From NCBI RefSeq assembly GCF_020179425.1, contig NZ_JAILYM010000001.1, positions 248,001 to 312,000 on the forward strand: DNA of 64,000 nucleotides, read 5' to 3'. The notes beneath the pieces were generated by a model that was not told where the DNA came from, made no database searches, and saw only the letters and a program-made list of their open reading frames with translations. The translations under genes and the position numbers were made by a program. The first letter of the stretch is position 1; every line of letters starts with the position of its first letter. Positions 1-8,347 of this stretch are shown one piece after another. Source of the stretch: Novosphingobium percolationis. Its GTDB lineage: Bacteria > Pseudomonadota > Alphaproteobacteria > Sphingomonadales > Sphingomonadaceae.

Positions 1-481
1 GCATCGCGCCCGTCAGCGCCTGCTCGCGCCACAGCGGCCCGCCGATCGCCGCCGCGCGTTCGAGTGCCTGAACGAGATTGCGCCACAGGCCCGGCGGGGC
101 GCTGGCGTTGAGATAGCCGGTCGGCAGGTCCGGCCCGACCGCGCGTGCCAGCACGGCCGCGCCCATGCGCGATCCTTCCAGCACGTAGAGCGCGCCCCAG
201 CGCGCCGCTTCGTTGTCTGGCCATGCGATGCGCGGGCACGGCGGAGGTGGCGCGGCCAATGTCGCGAGGTCGTCGGCCACGGCAGCGCTGCGCCCGCGCC
301 AGCCCGGCAGCAGGCGCGCGGCATCGATCCAGTCTTCGAGCGGGATCAACGCTCTGGCGTGCGCAGCCAGGAAATCGCGATAGGAAGCGCGATCAGCGAG
401 GGTGAAGCGGGCATAAGCGGCATCCACGCGGGTATGCCAGTCACGGGTCGATGTGCGCAGCCAGCCGCGGACATCACCCAC
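1..481 (-). CDS. Biliverdin-producing heme oxygenase, 3' end cut by the window edge
   Basis: The minus-strand frame reads through the left edge of the window, so the C-terminus is missing. The translation has the bacterial heme oxygenase layout: an N-terminal helix ending RTSTRDWHTRVD, whose His is the expected proximal heme ligand, and a central GALYVLEGSRMGAAVLAR segment typical of the distal helix of BphO/HmuO-type enzymes. The family opens heme to biliverdin, CO and iron, either for iron recovery or to supply the bilin of a bacteriophytochrome. The start is uncertain: I chose the GTG at 481, as no convincing ribosome binding site is visible and the frame stays open further upstream. The neighbour that would show whether it serves a phytochrome lies outside the window. 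Confidence 0.75.
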   Translation of the reverse strand, partial: MGDVRGWLRTSTRDWHTRVDAAYARFTLADRASYRDFLAAHARALIPLEDWIDAARLLPGWRGRSAAVADDLATLAAPPPPCPRIAWPDNEAARWGALYVLEGSRMGAAVLARAVGPDLPTGYLNASAPPGLWRNLVQALERAAAIGGPLWREQALTGAM

Positions 482-671
482 GCGCTGCGGCCCGGCAGTG
501 GGGGCCGTTGTGATACTGCGTCGGTGAAATCGTGGGGCCCATGCTGCCTTCGTCTGCGCGCGAGACCGGCAATACGCCCGACCTGTCCGACAGGTTCCCG
601 CCGTTGTCGAAAAAGGCGACGCGTCGGTGGCTTGGGCTGGAAATGTCGCATGATTGCAACACGCGTTGGTC

Positions 672-1817
672 ATGGCGCGACCGATCCCTTCGCCACAGGC
701 CATCATGACCCTTCGCACCCCCCTGCCAGCCCCGCGCATCATCGACGGCACGGCCGACGCCGACGTTCTGGACGGCACTGACGGCGCGGATACGCTCCAC
801 GGCTTCGCTGGCAACGACGTGCTGAACGGCGGTGCGGGCGACGACCTGCTCGATGGCGGCGCGGGCAACGACAGGATGGTCGGCGGCGCAGGCGATGATA
901 CCTACATCGTCGATGCGATCGGCGACAAGATCGTCGAAAAGGCCAACGAAGGGCTGGACCTCGTCCAGACCGGGCGGGCCATCTACAGGCTTGGTGCCAA
1001 CCTTGAGAACCTCACCTTCACCGTCGGCGGCACGCATACCGGTACGGGCAACAACCTGGCCAACGTGCTGACGGGCAATGGCGGGGTGGATATCCTCAGC
1101 GGCCGCGGCGGTGACGATACGCTGCTGGGCATGGCCGGCCGGGACATCCTCTACGGCGGCAAGGGCACCGACCATATCGATGGCGGCGCGGGCGCAGACC
1201 TGATGCGGGGCGACCTGGGCGACGACACGTTCATTGTCGACAACGCAGGCGACCGCGTCATCGAAACGCGCGGCGAGGGCACGGACACGGTCGAATCCTC
1301 GATCAGTTACGTGCTGCCCAGCAATGTCGAGAACCTGCTGCTGACGGGCACCAAGGCGCTCAATGGGACGGGCAACAAGCTCGACAACGACCTGACCGGC
1401 AATGCGGGCAAGAACGTGCTTTCGGGCGGAAAGGGCAATGACGTACTCGACGGCCACGGCGGTGCGGATCGCCTGATCGGCGGCCTCGGTGCGGATCACT
1501 TCGTGTTCGGCACCGATGCGCTGGACGAAACTTTCGATACAATCACCGATTTCTCGCACACGCAAGGCGACCAGATCTTGATCGACCGCGCGGTGTTTGA
1601 CGCCTTTGGCGGGGTGCGCGCGGTGACCAACGGCATGTTCCTTGCGGGTGACGGCGCGACCGAAGCTGTCACCGGCAACCAGCACCTGATTTACGACACC
1701 TCCACCGGCGCGCTCTATTACGATGTCGACGGCGCGGGCGGTGACGATGCGGTCAAGTTCGCGACGTTGAGTGGCGCGCCATCGCTGGTGATCGGCGACT
1801 TCCTGCTGTTCGGCTGA
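672..1817 (+). CDS. RTX (hemolysin-type calcium-binding) repeat protein, probable type I secretion substrate
   Basis: This protein of about 381 residues consists mostly of glycine- and aspartate-rich nonapeptide repeats ([18 protein letters not shown] and similar) in several blocks separated by beta-strand segments containing [14 protein letters not shown] units. These repeats bind calcium and fold after export. There is no Sec signal. The C-terminal ~100 residues (SHTQGD, then [15 protein letters not shown], ending DFLLFG) match the end of the second RTX protein of the window at 15744-16931, so this is probably the shared type I secretion signal region. No export ABC transporter is next to it. 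Starts at 654 (TTG), 672 (ATG) and 705 (ATG) are all possible; none has a strong ribosome binding site. Its specific role, such as adhesion or an enzyme, is not visible. Confidence 0.85.
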   Translation: MARPIPSPQAIMTLRTPLPAPRIIDGTADADVLDGTDGADTLHGFAGNDVLNGGAGDDLLDGGAGNDRMVGGAGDDTYIVDAIGDKIVEKANEGLDLVQTGRAIYRLGANLENLTFTVGGTHTGTGNNLANVLTGNGGVDILSGRGGDDTLLGMAGRDILYGGKGTDHIDGGAGADLMRGDLGDDTFIVDNAGDRVIETRGEGTDTVESSISYVLPSNVENLLLTGTKALNGTGNKLDNDLTGNAGKNVLSGGKGNDVLDGHGGADRLIGGLGADHFVFGTDALDETFDTITDFSHTQGDQILIDRAVFDAFGGVRAVTNGMFLAGDGATEAVTGNQHLIYDTSTGALYYDVDGAGGDDAVKFATLSGAPSLVIGDFLLFG

Positions 1818-1889
1818 CCCTATCACTTGACAAGTCGCGCTGTGCGCCGTCACTGCCGGTCAACCAGAAAATGACCGGAGAGTAGGTGC

Positions 1890-2342
1890 ATGACCGATAG
1901 CGTGGCCGCGGGCGTTCAGCCGCCGAACGAAATGCTGGCAACGCTGGGCCTGCAACGCATCGTGGCGATGGGCGGCGGGCGTTCGCGCATGGAGTTCCTG
2001 GCCGGAATGCACATGTGCCATTCCGGCGGGGTGGTGCAGGGTGGCTTCGTCAGCGGGTGGATCGACGCAGCGATGGCGCACGCGATCATCGGTCTGCACC
2101 ATGAAAAGGGCGATTTCGACGTCTCGCCAATTTCGCTCGAACTGAAGATCAGCTTCTTTGCGCCCGCGCGCCCCGGCCTGATCGTGGCCGAAGGCTGGAT
2201 CGAGCAGGGCGGTCGTTCCACCTGCTTTGCCGAAGGCCACCTGCTCGACGCCACAGGCAAGGTGCTGGCCAAGGGCAGCTCCACCATCCGCCTGATGTCG
2301 AACGCGAAGATCGAGGCTGCATCGCGCGCGGCGGTGGGTTGA
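1890..2342 (+). CDS. PaaI-family thioesterase (hotdog fold)
   Basis: A 150-residue single hotdog domain. The segment MHMCHSGGVVQGGFVSGWIDA holds the helix and the HxGG-like active-site turn of PaaI/YbgC-type acyl-CoA thioesterases, and the second half has the alternating beta pattern ending in an ST-rich strand. Such enzymes hydrolyse acyl- or aryl-CoA thioesters in the cytoplasm; the substrate cannot be read from sequence. The ATG at 1890 follows a good GGAGAGTAGG ribosome binding site. The gene stands alone between the RTX gene and the GFA-family gene, both on the same strand. Confidence 0.8.
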   Translation: MTDSVAAGVQPPNEMLATLGLQRIVAMGGGRSRMEFLAGMHMCHSGGVVQGGFVSGWIDAAMAHAIIGLHHEKGDFDVSPISLELKISFFAPARPGLIVAEGWIEQGGRSTCFAEGHLLDATGKVLAKGSSTIRLMSNAKIEAASRAAVG

Positions 2343-2433
2343 TCGCCATCCCTTAATCAAGCGGTTAATCCGGCTTGTCCTCGGGCTGCCGCTGGTGCAG
2401 TCTCGCATCAAACGAACACGGGAAGGAACAGCC

Positions 2434-2838
2434 ATGGCCGAACATACGGGCGGATGCCTCTGCGGCGCGGTCCGCTACAGCATTGCCACCGATCCGCCGA
2501 TGCAGGCGGTGTGTCATTGCAAGAACTGCCAGAAGCAGGCGGGCAGCGCCTATTCGATGATTGTCGGCGTGCCCGAAAGCGCGCTGAGCGTCACGGGCGA
2601 ACCCAAGGTCTACATGGACAAGGGCGACAGTGGCGCGCCGGTAACGCGCCAGTTCTGCGGCACCTGCGGCTCGCCCCTGTTCTCGCTGGTCGAAAGTGCG
2701 CCGGGCATGGTCTTCGTCAAGGCCGGCACGCTCGACGATACCAGCAGCTTCAAGCCGCAGGTGCAGGTCTGGACCAAGAGCCGGCAGGACTGGGTGGACC
2801 TTGGCGCGGTGCCGGGTTTCGAAACGGTTCCGGGCTGA
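2434..2838 (+). CDS. GFA-family zinc-binding protein (glutathione-dependent formaldehyde-activating enzyme-like)
   Basis: The protein has 134 residues with the cysteine pattern of the GFA/CENP-V fold: GGCLCGAVRYS at the N-terminus, CHCKNCQKQAG next, and CGTCGSPLFS in the middle. These Cys residues bind two zinc ions. Only a few family members have been tied to S-hydroxymethylglutathione formation, and most have unknown substrates, so the catalytic role is open. The ATG at 2434 was chosen because GGAAGGAA sits at the right distance; an in-frame codon at 2395 would add a tail lacking family similarity. Confidence 0.85.
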   Translation: MAEHTGGCLCGAVRYSIATDPPMQAVCHCKNCQKQAGSAYSMIVGVPESALSVTGEPKVYMDKGDSGAPVTRQFCGTCGSPLFSLVESAPGMVFVKAGTLDDTSSFKPQVQVWTKSRQDWVDLGAVPGFETVPG

Positions 2839-2847
2839 CCCGAGCCT

Positions 2848-3291
2848 TCATGCAGGCGGGGTAATGTCGGGCGTGTCGGCACGCTCGTCGACCGGCGCGG
2901 CTTCGTCGTCCTCGTTCGCAAGGATCGGTGCGTCCTCGTCGGCGCCGGCGACTTCCACCTGATCTGCGTCGATCCGATCGGCGTCGATTTGCCGCCAGTC
3001 GCCGTCGTCGCCATAGCTGCGGGTCAGGCGCGCCTCGGCGGGCGGCAGGGCGGCCTCGGCGTAAGTCGCGGCGCGGTGGATGGCGGGCAACACTTCATAG
3101 GTGTTCGCGGCAAACCACGGTGCGCTGTCGTCGCTCGATGTGATGGTCAGGATCGGAGCGCTGGGAATGCGCCACTCCGGCTCTGGTGCAGGCCGCATCC
3201 GCGTCGGCGTGGCTGCTGCCAGCGCACCGCCCAGAACCAGCCCACCGGCCATCAGGGCCAGCCCTGCGCTCTGCGGGTCGAAACGTGCCAT
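2848..3291 (-). CDS. Hypothetical protein with an N-terminal membrane anchor and acidic C-terminus
   Basis: A 147-residue protein. One hydrophobic helix near residues 8-25 (LALMAGGLVLGGALAAA) is probably a membrane anchor or uncleaved signal. It is followed by a soluble segment and a strongly acidic tail rich in Asp and Glu (DADQVEVAGADEDAP). I recognise no family. The start at 3291 is favoured by a GGAGG a few bases upstream. It lies 170 bases downstream of the small secreted-protein gene at 3462-3734 on the same strand, but a terminator separates them, so it probably has its own promoter. Confidence 0.6.
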   Translation of the reverse strand: MARFDPQSAGLALMAGGLVLGGALAAATPTRMRPAPEPEWRIPSAPILTITSSDDSAPWFAANTYEVLPAIHRAATYAEAALPPAEARLTRSYGDDGDWRQIDADRIDADQVEVAGADEDAPILANEDDEAAPVDERADTPDITPPA

Positions 3292-3401
3292 CGTTGCCTC
3301 CATGCCCGTCCGCGCCATCAAAGCGCAAAGGGGGGAAGGCGTTCCCGATCGAGCTGGGAATGACGACGATGCAGCCGTGTTCGCAAACTCTGAAGTGGCA
3401 A

Positions 3402-3436
3402 ACAAAAAGCCCCCGCCCGTCGCCGGGCAGGGGCCT
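3402..3436 (-). terminator. Rho-independent terminator after the 3462-3734 gene
   Basis: Read on the minus strand, a GC-rich stem (GCCCCTGCCCG pairing with CGGGCGGGGGC, one mismatch, tetraloop near 3420-3423) is followed by a run of five T and GTTT. It is placed about 25 bases after the stop codon of the small secreted protein gene, the classical intrinsic terminator layout. Confidence 0.85.
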
Positions 3437-3461
3437 TTCAAAGCGCGGGGGAAAGTCGCGC

Positions 3462-3734
3462 TTACTTGGCGTCGGCGATCAGGCCGGCCTTCTTCGCCTC
3501 GGTCAGCGAGAAGCTGACGGGCTTGTTGTTGAAGGTACCGTCGACGGTCTTCTTGCGCACGCGCAGTTCGAACGGAACCTTGCCCGAATAGGCGGTGCCG
3601 CGCAGAACCTTTTCGCCGTTCTGCTCTTCGGTGGTGTAGCTGTACTCGACGCCCTTGTGCTTGAAGCTCTCGGCGCTCGCCACGGCGGGCGCAGCAACGA
3701 TGAGGGCGGCGGTCAGCGCGAAAGTCTTGATCAT
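3462..3734 (-). CDS. Small secreted protein of unknown function
   Basis: A 90-residue protein with a clear Sec signal peptide (MIKTFALTAALIVAAPAVASA, cleavage predicted after ASA near residue 21). The mature part is about 70 residues, lysine-rich, with an alternating pattern that suggests a small beta-sheet domain. I do not recognise the family. The start at 3734 has an AGGGAT ribosome binding site. The gene is monocistronic: it has a strong terminator and faces away from the cystatin-like lipoprotein gene at 3934, with a long inverted repeat in the shared upstream region. Confidence 0.75.
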   Translation of the reverse strand: MIKTFALTAALIVAAPAVASAESFKHKGVEYSYTTEEQNGEKVLRGTAYSGKVPFELRVRKKTVDGTFNNKPVSFSLTEAKKAGLIADAK

Positions 3735-3847
3735 GGCAATATCCCTTTTTCTCTGAGAGACGGATTCTCTGCGAGGTTGGATCTTGCCTTCGAGCACCCG
3801 TCACATGTTCTGTTTGCGCTGCACTACATTCATGTTGCAGGTGCGAG

Positions 3848-3889
3848 CAATTGCATTCACCGCCCGCCCGGTTGCGTGAAATGCAATTG
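3848..3889. promoter_or_regulatory. Long inverted repeat in the divergent promoter region
   Basis: The arms CAATTGCATT (3848-3857) and AATGCAATTG (3880-3889) are perfect inverse complements. They extend inward by CAC/GTG after a one-base bulge. The repeat lies between the minus-strand secreted-protein gene (start 3734) and the plus-strand lipoprotein gene (start 3934). It could be a two-site operator or a hairpin in the leader of the lipoprotein mRNA. No T-tract follows, so it is not a standard terminator. Confidence 0.5.
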
Positions 3890-3933
3890 AGTTTCGATGC
3901 GCCACCTAACGCTACGGAAAGGGGAGGTTTACC

Positions 3934-4278
3934 ATGCGCATGGCAATGAAGATCCTCATGATCCTGCCCTTTTGGACAGTGTCGGGATGCGCCTCAGCGC
4001 CGCTCCAACCAGCTCCTTCGATCGCTGGAGGCTGGCATCAGGTCGCACCCGACGCCCCCGAGGTGCAGGTCGATGCGCAATTCGCAACTGCACAATTGCC
4101 GCCGCCTCCCACGCTGGCGCAGGTTGAACAGGCGCGCCAGCAGGTGGTCGCGGGCACGAATGTCACGCTCGTCCTGCGCCTTGCCGATGGCCGCCGCTGG
4201 CAGGTCGTGGTCTGGCGAAAGCTCGACGGTACGCGCGAGATGACCAGCGCGGCCCCGCTCCCCGCGCTCAGGCCTTGA
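3934..4278 (+). CDS. Lipoprotein with a cystatin-like domain
   Basis: A 114-residue protein with a short hydrophobic leader and a lipobox (VSGC, Cys19), so an anchored lipoprotein is likely. The mature domain has the order of cystatin marks: a glycine pair followed by Trp (GGW, residues 32-34), the QxVxG signature as QVVAG at 70-74 followed by TN, and a second-loop Trp in VVWRKLDG at 91-99. In cystatins these three elements insert into the cleft of papain-like proteases. Length fits a single cystatin domain. Inhibitor function is inferred. The start has GGGGAGG seven bases upstream. Its 3' end overlaps the convergent OsmC gene by 11 bases. Confidence 0.65.
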   Translation: MRMAMKILMILPFWTVSGCASAPLQPAPSIAGGWHQVAPDAPEVQVDAQFATAQLPPPPTLAQVEQARQQVVAGTNVTLVLRLADGRRWQVVVWRKLDGTREMTSAAPLPALRP

Positions 4279-4696
4279 GCGTCCGCTCCAGCGTCACCTC
4301 GCAATTGAGCAGCTTCGAGACCGAGCACGTCGCCTTGGCCTCGTCGGCGATCGCCGCGAAGTCCTTTTCGGAGATCCCCGGGATCGTCGCCGTCAAGGAC
4401 AATGCGGAGCGCGTGACGGCAAAACCACCGTCCTTCTGCTCCAACGTCACCTTGCAGGTGGTGTCGAGCGTGCCATCGCCGTGCCCTGCACGCGCCAGCG
4501 CAAAGCTGGTCGCCATCGTGAAGCATGCCGCGTGCGCCGCAGCGATCAGTTCTTCCGGATTGGTGCCTGGGATGCCTTCGAAGCGCGTGCCGAAGCCGTA
4601 CGGCTGATCGTTCAGGGCGCCCGATCGCGTGCTGATCGAGCCCTTGCCCTCCTTGCCGAAACCTTCGTAGCGGGCAGAAGCGGTGCTGGTGGGCAT
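4268..4696 (-). CDS. osmC: OsmC/Ohr-family peroxiredoxin
   Basis: A 142-residue protein, the normal OsmC length. The two redox cysteines are visible, one in AAAHAACFTMA (near residue 57) and one in ATCSVSKLLNC (near residue 122), with the conserved region NPEELIAAAHAAC and the N-terminal Arg-containing strand. OsmC reduces organic hydroperoxides in the cytoplasm using a dihydrolipoyl-type donor. The start has GGAGGAG upstream. It precedes the PhnA/YjdM-like gene divergent in role but on the same strand. OsmC rather than Ohr is suggested by the NDQPYGFGTRFEG segment. Confidence 0.9.
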   Translation of the reverse strand: MPTSTASARYEGFGKEGKGSISTRSGALNDQPYGFGTRFEGIPGTNPEELIAAAHAACFTMATSFALARAGHGDGTLDTTCKVTLEQKDGGFAVTRSALSLTATIPGISEKDFAAIADEAKATCSVSKLLNCEVTLERTLKA

Positions 4697-4764
4697 GGGG
4701 CGAACTCCTCCTGGCGCGGAAGTGCGCCTGCGTCGTCCAACGCCCTTGCGCCCGGCGCGTTCCG

Positions 4765-5067
4765 TCAGCGCTTGCGGACGAATTCCGCGCGCAGGACGAG
4801 CCCCTTGATCCCGTCGAACTTGCAGTCGATTTCTTGTGCATCGCCGGTCAGGCGGATTGACTTGATCAGCGTGCCACGCTTCAGCGTCTGGCCTGCGCCC
4901 TTGACGTCGAGGTCCTTGATTAGCGTCACCTGATCGCCATCAGACAGCAGGTTGCCCACCGCATCGCGGACCTCGATCGTGTCGGACGACGCGCGCTTGG
5001 CCGCCAGTTCGCTTGCGGGAAGCCATTCGCCGCTGTCTTCGTCATAGACGTAGTCTTCATCGCTCAT
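4765..5067 (-). CDS. PhnA/YjdM C-terminal-domain protein
   Basis: A 100-residue protein. Residues 32-100 match the PhnA/YjdM domain (VRDAVGNLLSDGDQVTLIKD, then KGAGQTLKRGT, IDCKFDGIKGLVL). The N-terminal zinc ribbon of E. coli YjdM is replaced here by an acidic stretch (MSDEDYVYDEDSGEWLP). Despite the historical name, YjdM does not cleave phosphonates, and its function remains unsettled. The gene is distant from the phosphonate cluster at 56-61 kb, so I infer no link to it. Confidence 0.8.
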   Translation of the reverse strand: MSDEDYVYDEDSGEWLPASELAAKRASSDTIEVRDAVGNLLSDGDQVTLIKDLDVKGAGQTLKRGTLIKSIRLTGDAQEIDCKFDGIKGLVLRAEFVRKR

Positions 5068-5121
5068 CGCAATTCCCCTTTGCCTTGCCCATGGCAGGTT
5101 CGCGGCAAAAGGGAAGGGGCG

Positions 5122-5538
5122 TCACGGCCCCGCAGCGTTGCGCCTTGCCCACCACCAGTCGATCGCCCCACTGCACCACAGCGCCAGCCACACCAGCACC
5201 GGCTGCACGACCATGCGCGGAAGATGATAGGCAAGGCCCAGTCCATGATCGGGCTTGGCCATGTCGAGCGCGAAGTGATGGATGTTGGCCGGGAACACGC
5301 AGACCGCATAGAGCGAAAGGCCCATCCCGCCCCAGCGCCGCAACGCGCCGGAAAAGGTCTGCGCCAGCGCGCCGGCGCCCACGATCTCGGCCATGCCGGT
5401 CCAGAAGATCACCGCTTCGGGGAATGGAACCCAGCCCGGCGTGATGGTCAGGAACGGCAGGGGCCGTGAGATGTGCAACAGGCCCGCCGCCATGTAGAGC
5501 GCGACGAGCAGCGCGCGCGTGATCGCCTTTCCGGTCAT
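5122..5538 (-). CDS. DoxX-like small membrane protein
   Basis: A 138-residue protein with four hydrophobic segments: residues 5-25, 45-65, 70-90 and 112-130. The arrangement (LYMAAGLLHISRP at the N-terminus, EAVIFWTGMAEIVGAGALA in helix 2, VFPANIHHFALD before helix 4) is that of the DoxX/DUF4267-like quinone-associated membrane family. Substrate is unknown. Its ATG overlaps the stop codon of the upstream cupin gene (ATGA), so the two are translationally coupled; the protein is probably made only with the cupin. Confidence 0.75.
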   Translation of the reverse strand: MTGKAITRALLVALYMAAGLLHISRPLPFLTITPGWVPFPEAVIFWTGMAEIVGAGALAQTFSGALRRWGGMGLSLYAVCVFPANIHHFALDMAKPDHGLGLAYHLPRMVVQPVLVWLALWCSGAIDWWWARRNAAGP

Positions 5539-6011
5539 GCGCCGGGCGCCCAGCCCGGCGCGGCAAGGCGGAACCCTGCAAAATCGAAACCGGGCGTGAC
5601 CACGCACGACACCAGGGCATAGCCATGGGCGCCATCGGGGACGGGCGCGGCGGCCTGCCAGTGGCCTTCCGGCACGACGTGCTGCACGCACTCGCCATCT
5701 GCGATAGCATCGCCCAGCACGACCGTCTCCACCGGCCCCGCGTCGGTTGCAGCAAGTCGCAGATGCACCGGATCGCCTGAGTGCCACAACCAGATCTCGC
5801 TGGCGTCGACCGTGTGCCAATGCGACGATTGCCCCGCTTCGAGCAGGAAGTGGATCGCGGTGCCCACCGCGCGTCCATCCCCGCGCGCCGGGCCTCGCCA
5901 GGTTTCACGATACCACCCGCCTTCGGGGTGCGGCTGCAGCATCAGCCGTTCGATCAGGTCGCGTGCCTTATCCATCGCCCGCACCCTCGGTGCCTGGCTG
6001 TGCGCTGTCAA
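5535..6011 (-). CDS. Cupin-fold protein (DUF985 / cupin_5)
   Basis: A 158-residue cupin. The hallmark opening LMLQPHPEGGWYRETWRG and the strand SSHWHTVDASEIWLWHSGDP place it in the DUF985 family of sugar-epimerase-like cupins. The His pair in SHWHTVDASE is the probable metal or substrate site. Function is not established for the family. An internal ATG at 5975 (MDKARDLIERL) is an equally good start and would remove a 12-residue tail unlike family members. Its end is coupled to the DoxX-like gene. Confidence 0.85.
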   Translation of the reverse strand: MTAHSQAPRVRAMDKARDLIERLMLQPHPEGGWYRETWRGPARGDGRAVGTAIHFLLEAGQSSHWHTVDASEIWLWHSGDPVHLRLAATDAGPVETVVLGDAIADGECVQHVVPEGHWQAAAPVPDGAHGYALVSCVVTPGFDFAGFRLAAPGWAPGA

Positions 6012-6015
6012 CGCT

Positions 6016-6378
6016 CTACCACACGGCGGGCGCCAGGCGGATCGGTCCGCCCTCGCACGGCTCCCAGCCGTTGCGCGCCAGCAGCGTGCTGCTTTCCTCG
6101 GTCATCCGGTCTTCAGCCAGCGACCAGATCACATGCCAGGTTCCGCCGTCAGGCCGGGTAGTGGTCCCATCGAGCGCGACGACCAGGGCTTCCAGCCCTT
6201 CGCCGTCGTCCATTCGCCCGACGATGCGCGCATGGCCGATGGCTGGGGGAGGCACGGCGTCCGGCTCGGCCATGGCATGCCGGGTCACATGGCGTGCCAC
6301 TGTCCGGGCATAGCGTGGCGGAAACAACGCTAGCAGGCGCTCACGGCATTCCGGTTCGATGATCCAGCCGACGGGCAT
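6016..6378 (-). CDS. Conserved-looking hypothetical protein
   Basis: A 120-residue soluble protein starting MPVGWIIEPECRERLLALF. It contains RYARTVARHVT and a beta-rich centre ending with GGTWHVIWSLAEDRMT. No family is recognised with certainty. The codon usage is that of the neighbours, and the stop lies 4 bases before the cupin gene start, so they probably form one transcript. A GTG at 6402 would add eight residues; the ATG at 6378 with GGGAG upstream is preferred. Confidence 0.6.
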   Translation of the reverse strand: MPVGWIIEPECRERLLALFPPRYARTVARHVTRHAMAEPDAVPPPAIGHARIVGRMDDGEGLEALVVALDGTTTRPDGGTWHVIWSLAEDRMTEESSTLLARNGWEPCEGGPIRLAPAVW

Positions 6379-6453
6379 GGCAAAGCGTGCTCCCAAAGCC
6401 ACTGCTGCTCAGACAACGCAGGACGCGCGCTAGGTTCCAGCCTTAGTACCGGA

Positions 6454-6657
6454 TCATGTGGGTGGCGCGGCCTGTCCGCTGACCTGGTCCCCGCGATCGG
6501 GTTTGGGTGAGGTCAGCGCTCCGGTGATCCAGATCGCGGACAGCGCAAGGATGGCGAGCGTGATGCCGATCAGCAGCACCCAGCGCATGATGCTGGGCGT
6601 TTCGCCGCCGCGGGCTTCTTCGGTGGTAACGTGGGTTTCGGCGCCCTGGCGTTCCAT
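6454..6657 (-). CDS. Small single-pass membrane protein
   Basis: A 67-residue protein with a polar N-terminus, one transmembrane helix near residues 26-47 (WVLLIGITLAILALSAIWITG) and a short charged tail. The start at 6657 has AGGAG ten bases upstream, which supports a real gene despite the small size. It follows dapD by 110 bases on the same strand. No function can be read from it. Confidence 0.6.
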   Translation of the reverse strand: MERQGAETHVTTEEARGGETPSIMRWVLLIGITLAILALSAIWITGALTSPKPDRGDQVSGQAAPPT

Positions 6658-6767
6658 GACGGGCTTCTCCTGTTCGGCGGGACGATGCGCCCCGTTGCCG
6701 AACCTACGCCCCAGTCCTCTGCGGGTTCCTTCCCATCGGGGGCAGGAACCCGGAACAGGGCAGCCGA

Positions 6768-7604
6768 TCAGTCGCGGAGCAGCTCGTTGATGCCGGTCTT
6801 GCTGCGGGTCTGCGCGTCCACGGTCTTGACGATGACCGCGCAATAGAGCGACGGCCCCGGCGTGCCGTCGGGCAGCGGCTTGCCCGGGAGTGAGCCCGGC
6901 ACCACTACCGCATAGGGCGGCACGCGGCCGGTGTGCACTTCGCCGGTCGCGCGATCGACGATCTTGGTCGAAGCGCCGAGGAACACGCCCATCGACAGGA
7001 CCGCGCCTTCGCCCACGATCACGCCTTCGGCCACTTCCGAACGGGCGCCGATGAACGCGCCGTCCTCGATGATCACCGGCCCGGCCTGCAGCGGTTCCAG
7101 GACGCCGCCGATGCCCGCGCCGCCTGAAATGTGGACGTTCTTGCCGATCTGCGCGCACGAACCGACCGTGGCCCAGGTATCGACCATCGTGCCTTCATCG
7201 ACGAAGGCGCCGATGTTGACGAAGCTCGGCATCAGCACCACGCCCTTGGCGATGTGCGCGCCACGGCGGGCGACGGCGCCCGGCACCACGCGGAAGCCGG
7301 CCTCGCGGAAGCGGTTCTCGCCCCAGCCTTCGAACTTCGACGGCACCTTGTCGAACGCGGGCGCGCCGCCCGCGCCGTTGTCGATCACGGCGTTGTCGTT
7401 CAGGCGGAACGAGAGCAGCACGGCCTTCTTCAGCCACTGGTTGACGCGCCATTCGCCGTCCACCTTCTCGGCCACGCGCACCTTGCCCGCATCGAGCAGT
7501 TCGAGCGCTTCTTCCACCACCGCGCGCACGTCGGCGCTGGCGGGGGTGACGTCGGCGCGTGCTTCCCAGGCGGCTTCGATGGCGGCTTCGAGCTGTGCGG
7601 TCAT
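6768..7604 (-). CDS. dapD: 2,3,4,5-tetrahydropyridine-2,6-dicarboxylate N-succinyltransferase
   Basis: A 278-residue protein with the DapD architecture: a helical N-terminal domain, then a left-handed parallel beta-helix of hexapeptide repeats from about residue 105 ([23 protein letters not shown]), the substrate-binding [18 protein letters not shown], and the C-terminal [15 protein letters not shown] loop. It transfers succinyl from succinyl-CoA to tetrahydrodipicolinate in lysine and diaminopimelate synthesis. Full length. It follows the pyrimidine-nucleotidase gene by 40 bases on the minus strand and probably shares a transcript with it. Confidence 0.97.
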   Translation of the reverse strand: MTAQLEAAIEAAWEARADVTPASADVRAVVEEALELLDAGKVRVAEKVDGEWRVNQWLKKAVLLSFRLNDNAVIDNGAGGAPAFDKVPSKFEGWGENRFREAGFRVVPGAVARRGAHIAKGVVLMPSFVNIGAFVDEGTMVDTWATVGSCAQIGKNVHISGGAGIGGVLEPLQAGPVIIEDGAFIGARSEVAEGVIVGEGAVLSMGVFLGASTKIVDRATGEVHTGRVPPYAVVVPGSLPGKPLPDGTPGPSLYCAVIVKTVDAQTRSKTGINELLRD

Positions 7605-7644
7605 GGAATCTGGCTTTCTCTGGGAAAAATGGTCGGGCGCGCGG

Positions 7645-8334
7645 TTAGCCGACCCGCCCGGTTACGGCAAGCTCCGCAAGGCAGGCATCGAGCCATTGGC
7701 CGATGTCGTCGATGACGAGATCGATCGCGGCATCGTCCTTCGCCCGGTCGCCCCAGTCGGTACCAAGGTCCAGCCACACCGTCTGCATTCCCAGCGCCTT
7801 GGCGGGCGACAGGTTGCGCGCCGAATCCTCGACGAACACGGCCCGCTCCGGCTCCACCCCCAGTGCCGCGATCATCCCGGCATAGGCCGAAGGCTCCGGC
7901 TTGGGCCGGTATTCCATCGCGTGGATGTCCCACATCCCGTCAAAGCAATGCGCGATGCCCAGCTTGTCCAGCACCTTGCCCGCATAGGGCGCATCGCCGT
8001 TGGTGAAGATCAGCCGCCGCCCCGGTAGCGCCAGCAGCTTTTCCTCCAGCCTCGGCGCCTCATCCAGCGCGGCCATGTCGATATCGTGGACGAAGCCGAG
8101 GAATTCGTGCGGGTCGATCGCGTGGTAGTGCATCAGCCCCGCCAGCGTCGTGCCGTGGTCGTGAAAGTACATCTTCTGGATGCGCCGCGCCTCGGCGTGA
8201 TCGCACCCCAGCAGCTCTTCGATGAACAGCCCCATGCGCTGGTCGATCTGCTCGAACACCCGCGCCGCCACGGGATAGAGCGTATAGTCTAGATCGAAGA
8301 TCCACGTGTCCACGCGGGCCGGATCGAATGCCAT
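7645..8334 (-). CDS. HAD-family pyrimidine 5'-nucleotidase
   Basis: A 229-residue HAD hydrolase. Motif I is [11 protein letters not shown] (nucleophile in DLD), motif II is IFTNGD, the Lys of motif III lies in [11 protein letters not shown] and motif IV is [10 protein letters not shown]. Together with the cap sequence and [16 protein letters not shown] region (here [12 protein letters not shown]), this is the SDT1/PHM8-like subfamily that dephosphorylates UMP, CMP and similar nucleotides. The start has GAGGAGAG upstream. It sits 13 bases after the sugar-dehydrogenase gene on the same strand. Confidence 0.88.
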   Translation of the reverse strand: MAFDPARVDTWIFDLDYTLYPVAARVFEQIDQRMGLFIEELLGCDHAEARRIQKMYFHDHGTTLAGLMHYHAIDPHEFLGFVHDIDMAALDEAPRLEEKLLALPGRRLIFTNGDAPYAGKVLDKLGIAHCFDGMWDIHAMEYRPKPEPSAYAGMIAALGVEPERAVFVEDSARNLSPAKALGMQTVWLDLGTDWGDRAKDDAAIDLVIDDIGQWLDACLAELAVTGRVG

Positions 8335-8347
8335 CGCTCAACTCTCC

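Noticed and set aside
474..1853. 459-codon open frame on the minus strand
   Set aside because: It lies opposite the RTX gene. GC-rich codons of the repeats keep the antisense frame open; it has no family similarity, and the RTX reading is certain.
4765..5067. PhnA-like gene as part of the phosphonate system
   Set aside because: The PhnA/YjdM name is historical, the gene is more than 50 kb from the phosphonate cluster, and no operator-like palindrome was noticed before it.
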